Source: Aliidongia dinghuensis
GTDB lineage: Bacteria > Pseudomonadota > Alphaproteobacteria > ATCC43930 > CGMCC-115725
Assembly: GCF_014643535.1 (NCBI RefSeq)
Contig: NZ_BMJQ01000001.1
Span: 1 to 64,000, forward strand
Direction: 5' to 3'
DNA: 64,000 nt
In this document: positions 56,374-63,893 of the stretch, one piece after another
Numbering within the stretch: the first letter of the stretch is position 1
Layout of the letters: each line of letters starts with the position of its first letter
Translations under genes and position numbers: made by a program
Notes under the pieces: generated by a model
Seen by the model: the letters and a program-made list of their open reading frames with translations, nothing else
What the model was told of the DNA's origin: nothing
Database searches by the model: none

Positions 56374-57372
56374 ATGCGGTGGATCATCATCCTGATCGTC
56401 TTCGGCGCGGCCGCTGCGACGCTGTGGTGGTCCGAGCAGCGCGCCTCCGAGGCGCCGGCCTGGCAAGGCTATGCAGAGGCCGACTACGTCAAGGTCGGAC
56501 CGGTCTTCGAGGGGCAGCTGACCCGGGTTTCGGTGGCGCGCGGCGATGCGGTCGCGGCCGGCGAGGCGCTCTTCCAGCAGGACCCGATGGCGGAGCTTGC
56601 GCAGCGGGACCAGGCGGCTCGCCAGCTGGGGCAAGCAGAACAGCAGCTCGCCAATCTCGAGGCCGCGAGCAAACCGACGGAGATCCTCCAGGCCGAAGCC
56701 AACCTCGCGGACGCGCGCGCGACGCTCACCCGCAGCAAGGCCGATCTCGAGCGCAGCGAAACCCTGCTACGGGGTGGCCACTCGACACAGCAGACCGTGG
56801 ATCAGCTGCGTGCCGCCTACCTTTCGGCCGAGGCGAGAGTGCGGGCGACCGACGCGGCTCTCGAGCAGGCGCAGGCACCGATGGGCCGTGAGGCCGAGAT
56901 CAAGGCGCAACGCGCCGCCGTCGATGCCGCGCGCGCAGCGCTCGCCATGGCGGAGTGGCGGCTGGAACAACGGTCCGTGGCGGCCCCCGTCGCGGGCCGC
57001 GTCGCCGACGTTCTGGCACGGCCGGGCGAGACCATGGCGGCGGGCGCCCCCGTGGTGTCGCTCCTGCCGCCGCAAAACATCTTCATCCGTTTCTTCGTCC
57101 CGGAGAGTGCCGTCGGCGGTCTCCATCGCGGCGACGCCGTCGCGTTTGCCTGCGACGGCTGCCCGCCTGATCTCGTCGGCACGATCTCGTTCATCGCGCC
57201 GCAGGCCGAATACACCCCACCGGTCATCTACAGCGAAGCGTCGCGCACGAAGCTCGTGTTCCTGATCGAGGCCCGGCCGCGGCCGGCGCAGGCGGCAAGC
57301 CTCAATCCAGGCCAGCCGATGGAGGTTCGGCCGGTGGCGCCCGGCCCGCAGGCGGCGGGAGGTCGGAAGTGA
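56374..57372 (+). CDS. HlyD-family adaptor of an ABC exporter
   Basis: The 332-residue protein has an N-terminal anchor (RWIIILIVFGAAAATLWW), first lipoyl half (YVKVGPVFEGQLTRVSVARG), coiled coil, second half (RSVAAPVAGRVADVLARPGE) and a barrel segment (FVPESAVGGLHRGDAVAFAC). It resembles YhiI/YbhG adaptors that work with ABC-2 exporters. The short loop ACDGCPPDL carries two Cys. The start at 56374 gives a typical inner-membrane anchor. The stop overlaps the GTG of the ATPase gene (GTGA). Confidence 0.9.
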   Translation: MRWIIILIVFGAAAATLWWSEQRASEAPAWQGYAEADYVKVGPVFEGQLTRVSVARGDAVAAGEALFQQDPMAELAQRDQAARQLGQAEQQLANLEAASKPTEILQAEANLADARATLTRSKADLERSETLLRGGHSTQQTVDQLRAAYLSAEARVRATDAALEQAQAPMGREAEIKAQRAAVDAARAALAMAEWRLEQRSVAAPVAGRVADVLARPGETMAAGAPVVSLLPPQNIFIRFFVPESAVGGLHRGDAVAFACDGCPPDLVGTISFIAPQAEYTPPVIYSEASRTKLVFLIEARPRPAQAASLNPGQPMEVRPVAPGPQAAGGRK

Positions 57373-58283
57373 GCGGCTTCGTCATCGACGTGCACGGGCT
57401 CAGCAAGAGTTTCGGCGAGCGCAAGGTCATCGACGGCCTCGACCTCGCCGTTGCGTCCGGTGAGATTTGCGGCTTCCTCGGCGCCAACGGCAGCGGCAAG
57501 ACGACGACGATCCGCCTGCTGTGCGGGCTGCTGACGCCTGACGGCGGCCATGGCACCTGCCTCGGGCTCGACGTCGTCAAGGACGCGCCGCTTATCCGCC
57601 GCAAGGTCGGCTACATGACGCAGCGCTTCAGCCTCTACGAGGATCTGACCGTCGCCGAAAATCTCGAGTTCGTCGCCAGCGTCTACGAGATGCCGGACCG
57701 CCGCCGCGCGGTCGAACGCATCATTACGCGGATGGGTCTCGAGGATCGCGCGGGCCAACTGGCAGGGCAATTGTCGGGCGGCTGGAAGCAACGCCTGGCA
57801 CTCGCGGCGAGCGTGCTCCACGAGCCGCAACTGTTGCTGCTCGACGAGCCGACCGCCGGCGTCGATGCCCAGGCGCGCCGGGAATTCTGGGATCTCATCC
57901 ACGACATGGCGGGTGAGGGCCTGACCACGCTGGTGTCGACCCACTACATGGACGAGGCCGAGCGCTGCAAGCGCATCGTCTATCTGTCGAATGGCCAGAT
58001 CCTCGTGCAGGGTGCCCCGGACGAGGTCGCCCGCCAGGCCGGCCTCGTGACATTCGAGGCGACCGGCGCCGAGATCGACGAAGCGGCGCGCCGCCTGCGC
58101 AAGCTGCCCGGGGTCGAGGCGGCCGCCGTGTTCGGCCGCGCGCTCCACATTGCCGGCACCGATCGCGCGGCGCTCGAGCGCGCCATCGCCGCGACGCGCA
58201 GCGGTCTCGCCTGGCGCGAGGTCGAACCCCGGCTCGAAGACGTCTTCATCCATCTGCTGAGCCCAACGGAGCGCCAGCCATGA
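57369..58283 (+). CDS. ABC transporter ATPase of an ABC-2 exporter
   Basis: The 304-residue protein has Walker A (GANGSGKT), Q-loop (MTQRFSLYEDLT), signature (LSGGWKQR), Walker B (LLLLDEPTAGVD) and H-loop (STHYMDEAERC), all intact. The C-terminal 80 residues form the extra domain typical of drug and antibiotic ABC-2 ATPases. It energises the permease at 58297 in the cytoplasm. GTG start, coupled to the adaptor gene. Confidence 0.93.
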   Translation: MSGFVIDVHGLSKSFGERKVIDGLDLAVASGEICGFLGANGSGKTTTIRLLCGLLTPDGGHGTCLGLDVVKDAPLIRRKVGYMTQRFSLYEDLTVAENLEFVASVYEMPDRRRAVERIITRMGLEDRAGQLAGQLSGGWKQRLALAASVLHEPQLLLLDEPTAGVDAQARREFWDLIHDMAGEGLTTLVSTHYMDEAERCKRIVYLSNGQILVQGAPDEVARQAGLVTFEATGAEIDEAARRLRKLPGVEAAAVFGRALHIAGTDRAALERAIAATRSGLAWREVEPRLEDVFIHLLSPTERQP

Positions 58284-58296
58284 CGGGGGGCGAGGC

Positions 58297-59421
58297 ATGA
58301 CCGGCTTCTCGTGGCGGCGCTTCCTCGCCGTCCTGCGCAAGGAATGGATCCAGGTGCGGCGCGATCCGATGACGCTGCGCCTCATCATCGCGCTGCCGGT
58401 GATGCAGCTCTTCCTCTTCGGCTATGCGATCAACGCCGATCCCAAGCACCTGCCGACCGGCCTGCTGTCGGCCGACCATTCGCGCTATGAGCGCACCATC
58501 ATCGCAGCGCTCGAGAACACCGGCTATTACGTCATCAGGCCCATGGCGTCCGAAGCCGCGGCTGAGCAGGCGCTCGCCGAAGGCGACGTCTATTTCGTCA
58601 TCAACATCCCGCCGAATTTCGAGCGGTCGATCGATCGCGGCGAGGTGCCGTCGATCCTGGTCGATGCCGATGGCACCGATCCGTCGGCGATCGGCAACGC
58701 AACCGCGGCGCTCGACACTCTTGTCACCGTGCTCGACCGCGACCTGCCGCCAGTGCTGCGCAGCGAGCCGGCGCCGCCGCCGTTCCGGTTCACGATCCAT
58801 GCCCGGTACAACCCGGAGCGCCTGACCGTCCTCAACATCGTGCCGGGCCTGCTCTGCATCGTCCTCACCTTCTCGACGCTGATCGTCACCACGCTTTCGA
58901 TCACGCGGGAACGCGAGCGCGGCACGATGGAGAACCTCCTGGCGATGCCGGTCAGGCCGGTTGAGGTGATGGTTGCCAAGATCGTGCCCTATATCGGTGT
59001 GGGATATCTCCAGGTCGTGCTGATCCTGGCGATCTCGGCGCTCGTCTTTCAGGTGCCGATCCGCGGCTCGGTCGGGCTGCTCGCCATCGCCCTCGGTCTC
59101 TTCATCGCGAGCAATCTGGCGCTGGGATTCGCATTCTCGACCATCGCCACCAATCAGATGCAGGCGATGCAGCTGGCCCAGTTCACCCTGCTGCCGTCGA
59201 TCCTGCTGTCGGGCTTCATGTTCCCCTTCGCCGGCATGCCGGTATGGGCGCAATGGTTCGGTGAGATCTTCCCGACCACCCATGCGCTGCGCATCGTCCG
59301 CGGCGTTCTCCTGAAGGGCAACGGCGCCGCCGAGATCCTGCCGGAGATCTGGCCGATCGCGGCCTTCACCCTCGTGGTCGCGGCCGCCGCGATCTGGTTC
59401 TACCGCGAGACGCTCGACTGA
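58297..59421 (+). CDS. ABC-2 type permease
   Basis: The 374-residue protein has one N-terminal membrane segment (LRLIIALPVMQLFLFGYAIN), a large periplasmic domain of about 150 residues, and five C-terminal segments including LTFSTLIVTTLSITRERERG and LPSILLSGFMFPFAGMPVWA, as in YhhJ/YbhS permeases. Only one permease gene is present, so it probably forms a homodimer. The exported compound is unknown; such sets often confer drug tolerance. It starts 13 bp after the ATPase gene. Confidence 0.9.
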   Translation: MTGFSWRRFLAVLRKEWIQVRRDPMTLRLIIALPVMQLFLFGYAINADPKHLPTGLLSADHSRYERTIIAALENTGYYVIRPMASEAAAEQALAEGDVYFVINIPPNFERSIDRGEVPSILVDADGTDPSAIGNATAALDTLVTVLDRDLPPVLRSEPAPPPFRFTIHARYNPERLTVLNIVPGLLCIVLTFSTLIVTTLSITRERERGTMENLLAMPVRPVEVMVAKIVPYIGVGYLQVVLILAISALVFQVPIRGSVGLLAIALGLFIASNLALGFAFSTIATNQMQAMQLAQFTLLPSILLSGFMFPFAGMPVWAQWFGEIFPTTHALRIVRGVLLKGNGAAEILPEIWPIAAFTLVVAAAAIWFYRETLD

Positions 59422-59467
59422 TGCGCGAGACCGGCCCGATCGGCACGGCGCTACGCCTCCGGCTCGC

Positions 59468-60112
59468 CTAGCTTGAACCGTCGCTTCCATGCTGGTGCGC
59501 CTTTTGCCGATGGCGGTGGGCGGCCTGTTTCGCGCGGTTGCCGCAGATCGCCATGACGCACCACCGCCGCGCATGGCCGCGCGTGTGGTCGGCGAACAGC
59601 AGTGTGCAGGCCGGGCCTTCGCAGGCTTTCACGTGCGTGAAATCCTCGGTGCAGACGAGCTCTGCCAAGGCCTGCCCGATCGGCAGCAGCAGCGCCTCGG
59701 GCGTGCGCCACCGGCCGACCGTCTGAAGCTCGAAGAGGCCTGGCCCCGTCGTCTGCCGGGGCACGATCCGGCTGAAGCTGTCGTCGCGCTCCAGCAGGCG
59801 GTTCAGCGGCGTCAGCTCGGCCAGAGCCTCGGCGGTCAAAGGGTGGCCCTTGTGCTGCCGAACGAAGCCCCGGAACCATTCGCGCAGGTTGCGGGCCTGA
59901 GCCGCGACCTTGTCGAGCTCGCCCGGAAGGGCGCGTGCCCTCATGTCCCTCAGCACTTCGGCGGGCACGAGATGCGCCTGCTCGAGCCAGCTTAGATAGC
60001 CCTCGCCGTCCTCGATCCAGTCGACGGGGGTATCGATCGGCGTCGCGATCGAATTCAGAAAATCCAGTCCGAGCGCATCGGCGACGAAAATCGCAGGCGA
60101 ACGGTGGTCCAT
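59468..60112 (-). CDS. CGNR zinc-finger / ABATE-domain regulator
   Basis: The 214-residue protein has an N-terminal ABATE (DUF1470) stress-sensing domain (FVADALGLDFLNSIATPIDT, then ARNLREWFRGFVRQHKG) and a C-terminal CGNR zinc finger: Cys pair in KACEGPACTLLFAD, then RRWCVMAICGNRAKQAAHRH. Proteins of this family are stress-linked DNA-binding regulators. The ATG at 60112 has AGGAG six bases upstream. It is divergent from the hydrolase at 60284, and paired inverted elements lie between them and again before 61136, so it is the natural candidate to bind them. Confidence 0.88.
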   Translation of the reverse strand: MDHRSPAIFVADALGLDFLNSIATPIDTPVDWIEDGEGYLSWLEQAHLVPAEVLRDMRARALPGELDKVAAQARNLREWFRGFVRQHKGHPLTAEALAELTPLNRLLERDDSFSRIVPRQTTGPGLFELQTVGRWRTPEALLLPIGQALAELVCTEDFTHVKACEGPACTLLFADHTRGHARRWCVMAICGNRAKQAAHRHRQKAHQHGSDGSS

Positions 60113-60177
60113 CACAACTCCTATCCCGGCCCCCGGCGCTATTCGCCGAGGGCAATCATGTGCGAGCCCTTCTGACA

Positions 60178-60210
60178 CATAACCCCTCGATGATCGCTTG
60201 ACAAGTTATG
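60178..60210. promoter_or_regulatory. 33-bp inverted element 1
   Basis: CATAACC-N19-AGTTATG, 33 bp end to end with 6-bp perfect outer arms. Its right part contains TTGACA, a consensus -35 box. It is the first element of the pair ahead of the hydrolase at 60284. Confidence 0.6.
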
Positions 60211-60226
60211 TTCGGCGATGATAACC
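60198..60226 (+). promoter_or_regulatory. Promoter of the hydrolase gene at 60284
   Basis: TTGACA at 60198-60203, then a 17-bp spacer and ATAACC at 60221-60226 (GATAAC with 16 bp is the alternative). The -35 lies in inverted element 1 and the -10 in the left arm of element 2, so a protein on either would block or position RNA polymerase. Confidence 0.5.
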
Positions 60227-60252
60227 GTCTAAATGTCATTTAGACGGTTATG
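60220..60252. promoter_or_regulatory. 33-bp inverted element 2, nearly perfect palindrome
   Basis: GATAACC-N19-GGTTATG. Within it, 14-bp arms (60221-60234 and 60238-60251) are perfectly complementary around a 3-bp centre, the strongest palindrome in the region. It starts 42 bp after element 1 and lies 31 bp before the hydrolase start. Confidence 0.7.
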
Positions 60253-60283
60253 AGCCTGGTTCGTGTTCAGAAGGAGAGCGGTA

Positions 60284-60979
60284 ATGTCATCGAATGACGT
60301 GAGTGTCGTGCTCGTCCATGGCGCCTGGGCGGATGGATCGAGCTGGGCGAGGGTTGTCGGGCCGCTGGCGGCCCAAGGTGTCCGGGTGGTGGCAGCGCCG
60401 TTACCGCTGACGTCGTTCCGCGACGATGTAGCGGCGGTCGAGCGTGCGCTGGAGCGGGTGTCGGGGCCGGTCGTGCTCGTCGGCCATGCCTATGCCGGGG
60501 CCGTCATCGCGGCGACGCGCGACGAGAAGGTCAAGGCGCTCGTCTATGTGGCGGCACTCGCCCCGGACGAGGGCGAGACCGTTGCTGACGTCTTCTATCG
60601 CACCGAGCCGCACCCTGAGGCGCCTAAGCTGGCACCGGACGATCACGGGCTGATTTATCTGCCGGAGAACGCTTTCGCCGCCGCCTTCGCCCAGGATGCT
60701 GCCGCGGAAGAACTGGCCGTGCTAGCGGCGGTTCAGCGGCCGATCTCGCCCGCATGCATCACCGTCGCCGTGGAGCGGCCGCTGTGGAAGGACCGTCCGG
60801 CCTGGTTCCTGGTGGCGGAGCGGGACCGCATGATCGTCCACGAAAACCAGCGCTTCATGGCTGAGCGAATGGGAGCGCGGATCCGCTCTCACGATGTCGA
60901 CCATGCGCCGCTCGTGACCGCGCCCGCCGCTGTCGTGGACATCGTTCGCGAGGCGATCGCCGAAATTGTCGCAGGCTGA
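60284..60979 (+). CDS. Alpha/beta hydrolase-fold protein lacking the nucleophile Ser
   Basis: The 231-residue protein has the fold landmarks VVLVHGAWADGSSW (oxyanion loop), an elbow at VVLVGHAYAGAVIA, AERDRMIVHENQRF (acid) and DVDHAPLVTAPAAV (His). The elbow, normally G-x-S-x-G, reads G-H-A-Y-A-G, so residue 69 is Ala in place of the catalytic Ser. Esterase-type chemistry by the usual route is therefore unlikely; a cofactor-free lyase, oxygenase-like or binding role is possible. ATG 60284 has AGGAGAG upstream. Divergent from the CGNR regulator. Confidence 0.88.
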   Translation: MSSNDVSVVLVHGAWADGSSWARVVGPLAAQGVRVVAAPLPLTSFRDDVAAVERALERVSGPVVLVGHAYAGAVIAATRDEKVKALVYVAALAPDEGETVADVFYRTEPHPEAPKLAPDDHGLIYLPENAFAAAFAQDAAAEELAVLAAVQRPISPACITVAVERPLWKDRPAWFLVAERDRMIVHENQRFMAERMGARIRSHDVDHAPLVTAPAAVVDIVREAIAEIVAG

Positions 60980-61036
60980 CAGCAACCCTTGCGCCCAAGG
61001 CGCGAGGGCCAACAACCTGTCTCATCCGAATCTTTC

Positions 61037-61069
61037 CGTAACCTCTAGAAATATCATTGACAGGTTACA
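61037..61069. promoter_or_regulatory. 33-bp inverted element 3
   Basis: CGTAACC-N19-GGTTACA, same 33-bp length and spacing as elements 1 and 2. Inner arms GTAACC and GGTTAC are perfect. TTGACA at 61057-61062 lies in its right part, as in element 1. Confidence 0.6.
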
Positions 61070-61085
61070 ACGCTCGCTTCATAAC
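61057..61085 (+). promoter_or_regulatory. Promoter of the hydrolase-MDR-SDR operon
   Basis: TTGACA at 61057-61062, a 17-bp spacer and CATAAC at 61080-61085. As in the promoter at 60198, the -35 lies in the first element of a pair and the -10 in the left arm of the second. Confidence 0.5.
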
Positions 61086-61112
61086 CTGACTAACAACGCT
61101 GACATGGTTATG
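61080..61112. promoter_or_regulatory. 33-bp inverted element 4
   Basis: CATAACC-N19-GGTTATG with perfect 7-bp outer arms. It starts 43 bp after element 3, against 42 bp between elements 1 and 2, and ends 23 bp before the ATG at 61136. Confidence 0.65.
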
Positions 61113-61135
61113 ATCTTCTCGGAGGGAAACACGCC

Positions 61136-61981
61136 ATGACCGCCATCAACTACCGCACCGCCGACGTGGACGGCTTCAAGGTGTTCTATCGCGAGGCCGG
61201 CCCCGCCGACGCGCCGAAGCTGCTGCTGCTGCACGGCTTCCCCAGCGCCGGCCACATGTTCCGCGATCTCATTCCGCTGCTGGCCGATCGCTTCCATCTC
61301 ATCGCCCCCGACCTGCCGGGTTTCGGCAACTCCGACCTGCCGAGCCGTGGCCATACGTTCGAACGGATTGCCGATGTGATCGACCGCTTTACCGAGGTCG
61401 TGGGATTCGATCGTTACGCCGTCTATGTGTTCGACTACGGCGCGCCGACCGGCTTCCGCCTCGCCGTCAGGCATCCGGAACGGATCACGGCGATCATCTC
61501 GCAGAACGGCAATGCTTACGAAGAAGGCTTGAGCGACGGCTGGAACCCGATCCGGGCCTATTGGCAGGACGCGTCGCCGGCCAACCGCGAGGCGCTGCGC
61601 GCCTTCTTCACGCCGGAGACGACGATCTGGCAGTACACGCACGGCGTGCCCGAAGCGGCGCAGGTCTCGCCGGACGGCTACTCGCTCGACAACTTCTACC
61701 TGGCCCGCCCTGGGGCCCACGAGGTGCAGCTCGACCTGTTCGGCGACTACAAGAGCAACGTCGCGCTCTACCCGACCTTCCAGCAGTATTTCCGGACCCA
61801 CAAGCCGCCCTTCCTGGCGGTGTGGGGCAAGAACGACCCGTTCTTCCTGCCGCCGGGCGCCGAGGCGTTCAAGCGCGACATCCCGGATGCGGCCGTCCAC
61901 TTCTTCGACACCGGGCATTTCGCGCTGGAGACGCATGCCGCCGAGATTGCGGCGGCCATCCGCGACTTCCTTTCCCGCTGA
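61136..61981 (+). CDS. Alpha/beta hydrolase of the epoxide hydrolase / haloalkane dehalogenase type
   Basis: The 281-residue protein has LLLLHGFPSAGHMFRDLIPL (oxyanion region), LIAPDLPGFGNSDLP, an elbow YVFDYGAPTGFRLA with Asp as nucleophile, a cap region (YWQDASPANREALRAFF), LAVWGKNDPFFLPPGAEAF (acid) and FDTGHFALETHAAEI (His). An Asp nucleophile is typical of hydrolases attacking epoxides or C-halogen bonds. The ATG at 61136 has GGAGGG upstream. First gene of an operon with an MDR reductase and an SDR. Confidence 0.92.
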   Translation: MTAINYRTADVDGFKVFYREAGPADAPKLLLLHGFPSAGHMFRDLIPLLADRFHLIAPDLPGFGNSDLPSRGHTFERIADVIDRFTEVVGFDRYAVYVFDYGAPTGFRLAVRHPERITAIISQNGNAYEEGLSDGWNPIRAYWQDASPANREALRAFFTPETTIWQYTHGVPEAAQVSPDGYSLDNFYLARPGAHEVQLDLFGDYKSNVALYPTFQQYFRTHKPPFLAVWGKNDPFFLPPGAEAFKRDIPDAAVHFFDTGHFALETHAAEIAAAIRDFLSR

Positions 61982-62043
61982 CCTCACGACAACCGCGCCC
62001 GCGCCGTCGCGCAGGGCAGGGCGCCCCCTCACGGAGATCTATC

Positions 62044-63018
62044 ATGCGTGCCATCGTCCTCGAGAAATTCGGCGGGCTCGACAGCCTGGTCTACAAGGAC
62101 ATTCCGGAGCCGGAGCCCCAGGCCGGCCATGTGGTCATTGAGATCAAGGCGTTCGGCATCAATCATGCCGAAATGCACATGCGCCGGGGCGAATGGGCCG
62201 AGGCGGCGCCGGTCAGCGGCATCGAGTGCGTCGGCATCGTGAAATCCTGCCCCGGCGGCGAGTTTCCGGTCGGCGCCAAGGTGGCGGCGCTCATGGGCGG
62301 CCTCGGCCGGACGATCAACGGCAGCTACGCCCAATATACCCGTGCGCCGGTCTCGAACGTCGCGCTGATTGAGGCGGACCTGCCGTGGGCGGAACTCGCG
62401 GCGATCCCCGAGAGCTATGCGACCGCCTGGACCTGCCTGTTCCGCAACCTCGAGATCAAGGCGGGCCAGCTGCTCGTCATCCGCGGTGCCACCTCCTCGT
62501 TCGGCCAGGCGGCACTGAAGCTGGCCGTCAACGCCGGCGCCCGGGTGATTGCGACGACGCGCAACAGAGAGCGCTTCGCGCTGCTGCAGAAGCTCGGCGC
62601 CGAACGGTGCGAGGTCGAGCGCCCGGACCTCTCGAAGGATATTGCCGAGGCGAAGCAGATCGATGCCGTGCTCAACCTGGTCGGCAACAGCGTAGCACTC
62701 GACTCGCTCGCCATGCTGCGCCGTGGTGGCCGCACGTGCCTGGCTGGCTTTCTGGGTGGGCTCGCCCCGATCCCCGACTTCAACCCGCTCTTGCAGATGC
62801 CGAGCGGCGTCCATCTCAGCTTCTTCGGCAGCTTCGTGTTCGGCACGCCGGGCTTCCCGCTGTCGGACGTGCCGCTGCAGCAGATCGCCAAGGACGCCGC
62901 GGCCGGCCGGCTCGACGTCACGCCGGTCCGGGTCTTCCGCTTCGACGAGATCCGTGAGGCGCACCGCGTCATGGAGGCGAACGAGGCCGGCGGAAAGATG
63001 GTCGTGGTCCACGACTGA
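62044..63018 (+). CDS. Zinc-independent MDR / quinone oxidoreductase-like protein
   Basis: The 324-residue protein is a medium-chain dehydrogenase/reductase: an N-terminal GroES-like domain (MRAIVLEKFGGLDSLVYKDI, IKAFGINHAEMHMRRGEWAE) and a Rossmann domain (LLVIRGATSSFGQAALKLAV, then GARVIATTRNRERFALLQKL). The zinc-binding Cys cluster of alcohol dehydrogenases is absent, as in NADPH:quinone reductases. It starts 62 bp after the hydrolase with GGAG eight bases upstream and ends 30 bp before the SDR. It may reduce unsaturated carbonyl or quinone substrates. Confidence 0.92.
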   Translation: MRAIVLEKFGGLDSLVYKDIPEPEPQAGHVVIEIKAFGINHAEMHMRRGEWAEAAPVSGIECVGIVKSCPGGEFPVGAKVAALMGGLGRTINGSYAQYTRAPVSNVALIEADLPWAELAAIPESYATAWTCLFRNLEIKAGQLLVIRGATSSFGQAALKLAVNAGARVIATTRNRERFALLQKLGAERCEVERPDLSKDIAEAKQIDAVLNLVGNSVALDSLAMLRRGGRTCLAGFLGGLAPIPDFNPLLQMPSGVHLSFFGSFVFGTPGFPLSDVPLQQIAKDAAAGRLDVTPVRVFRFDEIREAHRVMEANEAGGKMVVVHD

Positions 63019-63048
63019 TACGCCCCTGTGCCAGCAAGGAGACATCCC

Positions 63049-63819
63049 ATGTCGCAGTCAGTAGCCATCGTCACCGGCGCCAGCCAGGGCATCGGCCAGG
63101 CGACCGCGATCCGCCTCGCGCACGACTTCACGGGCCTGGTCCTCGTCGCGCGCAACCGGGCCAATCTGGAGGAGACCGCGGCGGCAGCGAAGGCTGCCGG
63201 TGCCGAAGTGCTGGTCATCGATGCCGACCTCGCCGAGCCGTCGGCCGCGCAGGCTGTGGTCGACCAGACCTTGGCGACCTTCGGCCGGATCGACGCGCTG
63301 CTCAACATCGCGGGTGCCGTACCGCAGATCGACCTGTTCGAGATGACCGACGAGCAGTGGGAGCGCGGCCTGGCGCTGAAGCTGCACGGCGCCCGGCGGC
63401 TCACGATCGCCGCATGGCCGGCCTTGAAGGCGGCCAAGGGCTCGGTCGTGCTGATGTCGGGCAACTCGGCCTTGTTCCCGAAGGCGCCCTATGCCGCCGT
63501 CGGTACGATCAATGCCGCGATCGTGGCCTTGGCGAAGGCGTTCTCCGATCGCGGCATCGCCGACGGCGTGCAGGTGAACAGCGTCCTGCCCGGCCCGGTG
63601 ATGACCGGCCGCCGCCGGTCCTATCTCGAGCACTGGGCGCCGCTGCACAACATGACGGTCGAGGCGGCGACGGCCAACTTCCCGAAGGAAGCAGGCATCG
63701 CCCGGTATGGCGAGCCGGCGGAAATCGCCGAGCTGATGGCCTTCCTGGTTTCGCCCGGCGCCCGCTGGATGACTGGCTCGACGCTCCGCATGGACGGCGG
63801 CGAGGTGAAATCCATCTGA
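63049..63819 (+). CDS. SDR-family protein lacking the catalytic Lys
   Basis: The 256-residue protein has the cofactor motif VTGASQGIGQATAIRL, ALLNIAGAVPQIDLFEM in place of NNAG, a Ser-rich strand VVLMSGNSALF and Tyr148 in PYAAVGTINAAIVALAKAF. The canonical Y-x-x-x-K reads Y-A-A-V-G, so Lys is Gly152. The C-terminus is standard (FLVSPGARWMTGSTLRMDGG). It probably binds NAD(P) but has altered or no dehydrogenase activity. The ATG at 63049 follows AAGGAG. Last gene of the operon, followed by a clear terminator. Confidence 0.9.
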   Translation: MSQSVAIVTGASQGIGQATAIRLAHDFTGLVLVARNRANLEETAAAAKAAGAEVLVIDADLAEPSAAQAVVDQTLATFGRIDALLNIAGAVPQIDLFEMTDEQWERGLALKLHGARRLTIAAWPALKAAKGSVVLMSGNSALFPKAPYAAVGTINAAIVALAKAFSDRGIADGVQVNSVLPGPVMTGRRRSYLEHWAPLHNMTVEAATANFPKEAGIARYGEPAEIAELMAFLVSPGARWMTGSTLRMDGGEVKSI

Positions 63820-63827
63820 CGAGGATC

Positions 63828-63858
63828 AAGGGCGGGATCGATCCCGCCCTTTTCTTTT
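63828..63858. terminator. Rho-independent terminator
   Basis: A perfect 24-bp palindrome (63828-63851), GC-rich in the stem, is followed by TTTTCTTTT. It lies eight bases after the SDR stop and probably ends the operon starting at 61136. Confidence 0.85.
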
Positions 63859-63893
63859 GGGGCGGGAGACCTTCATGCGCGCTTCCAGTCGAC

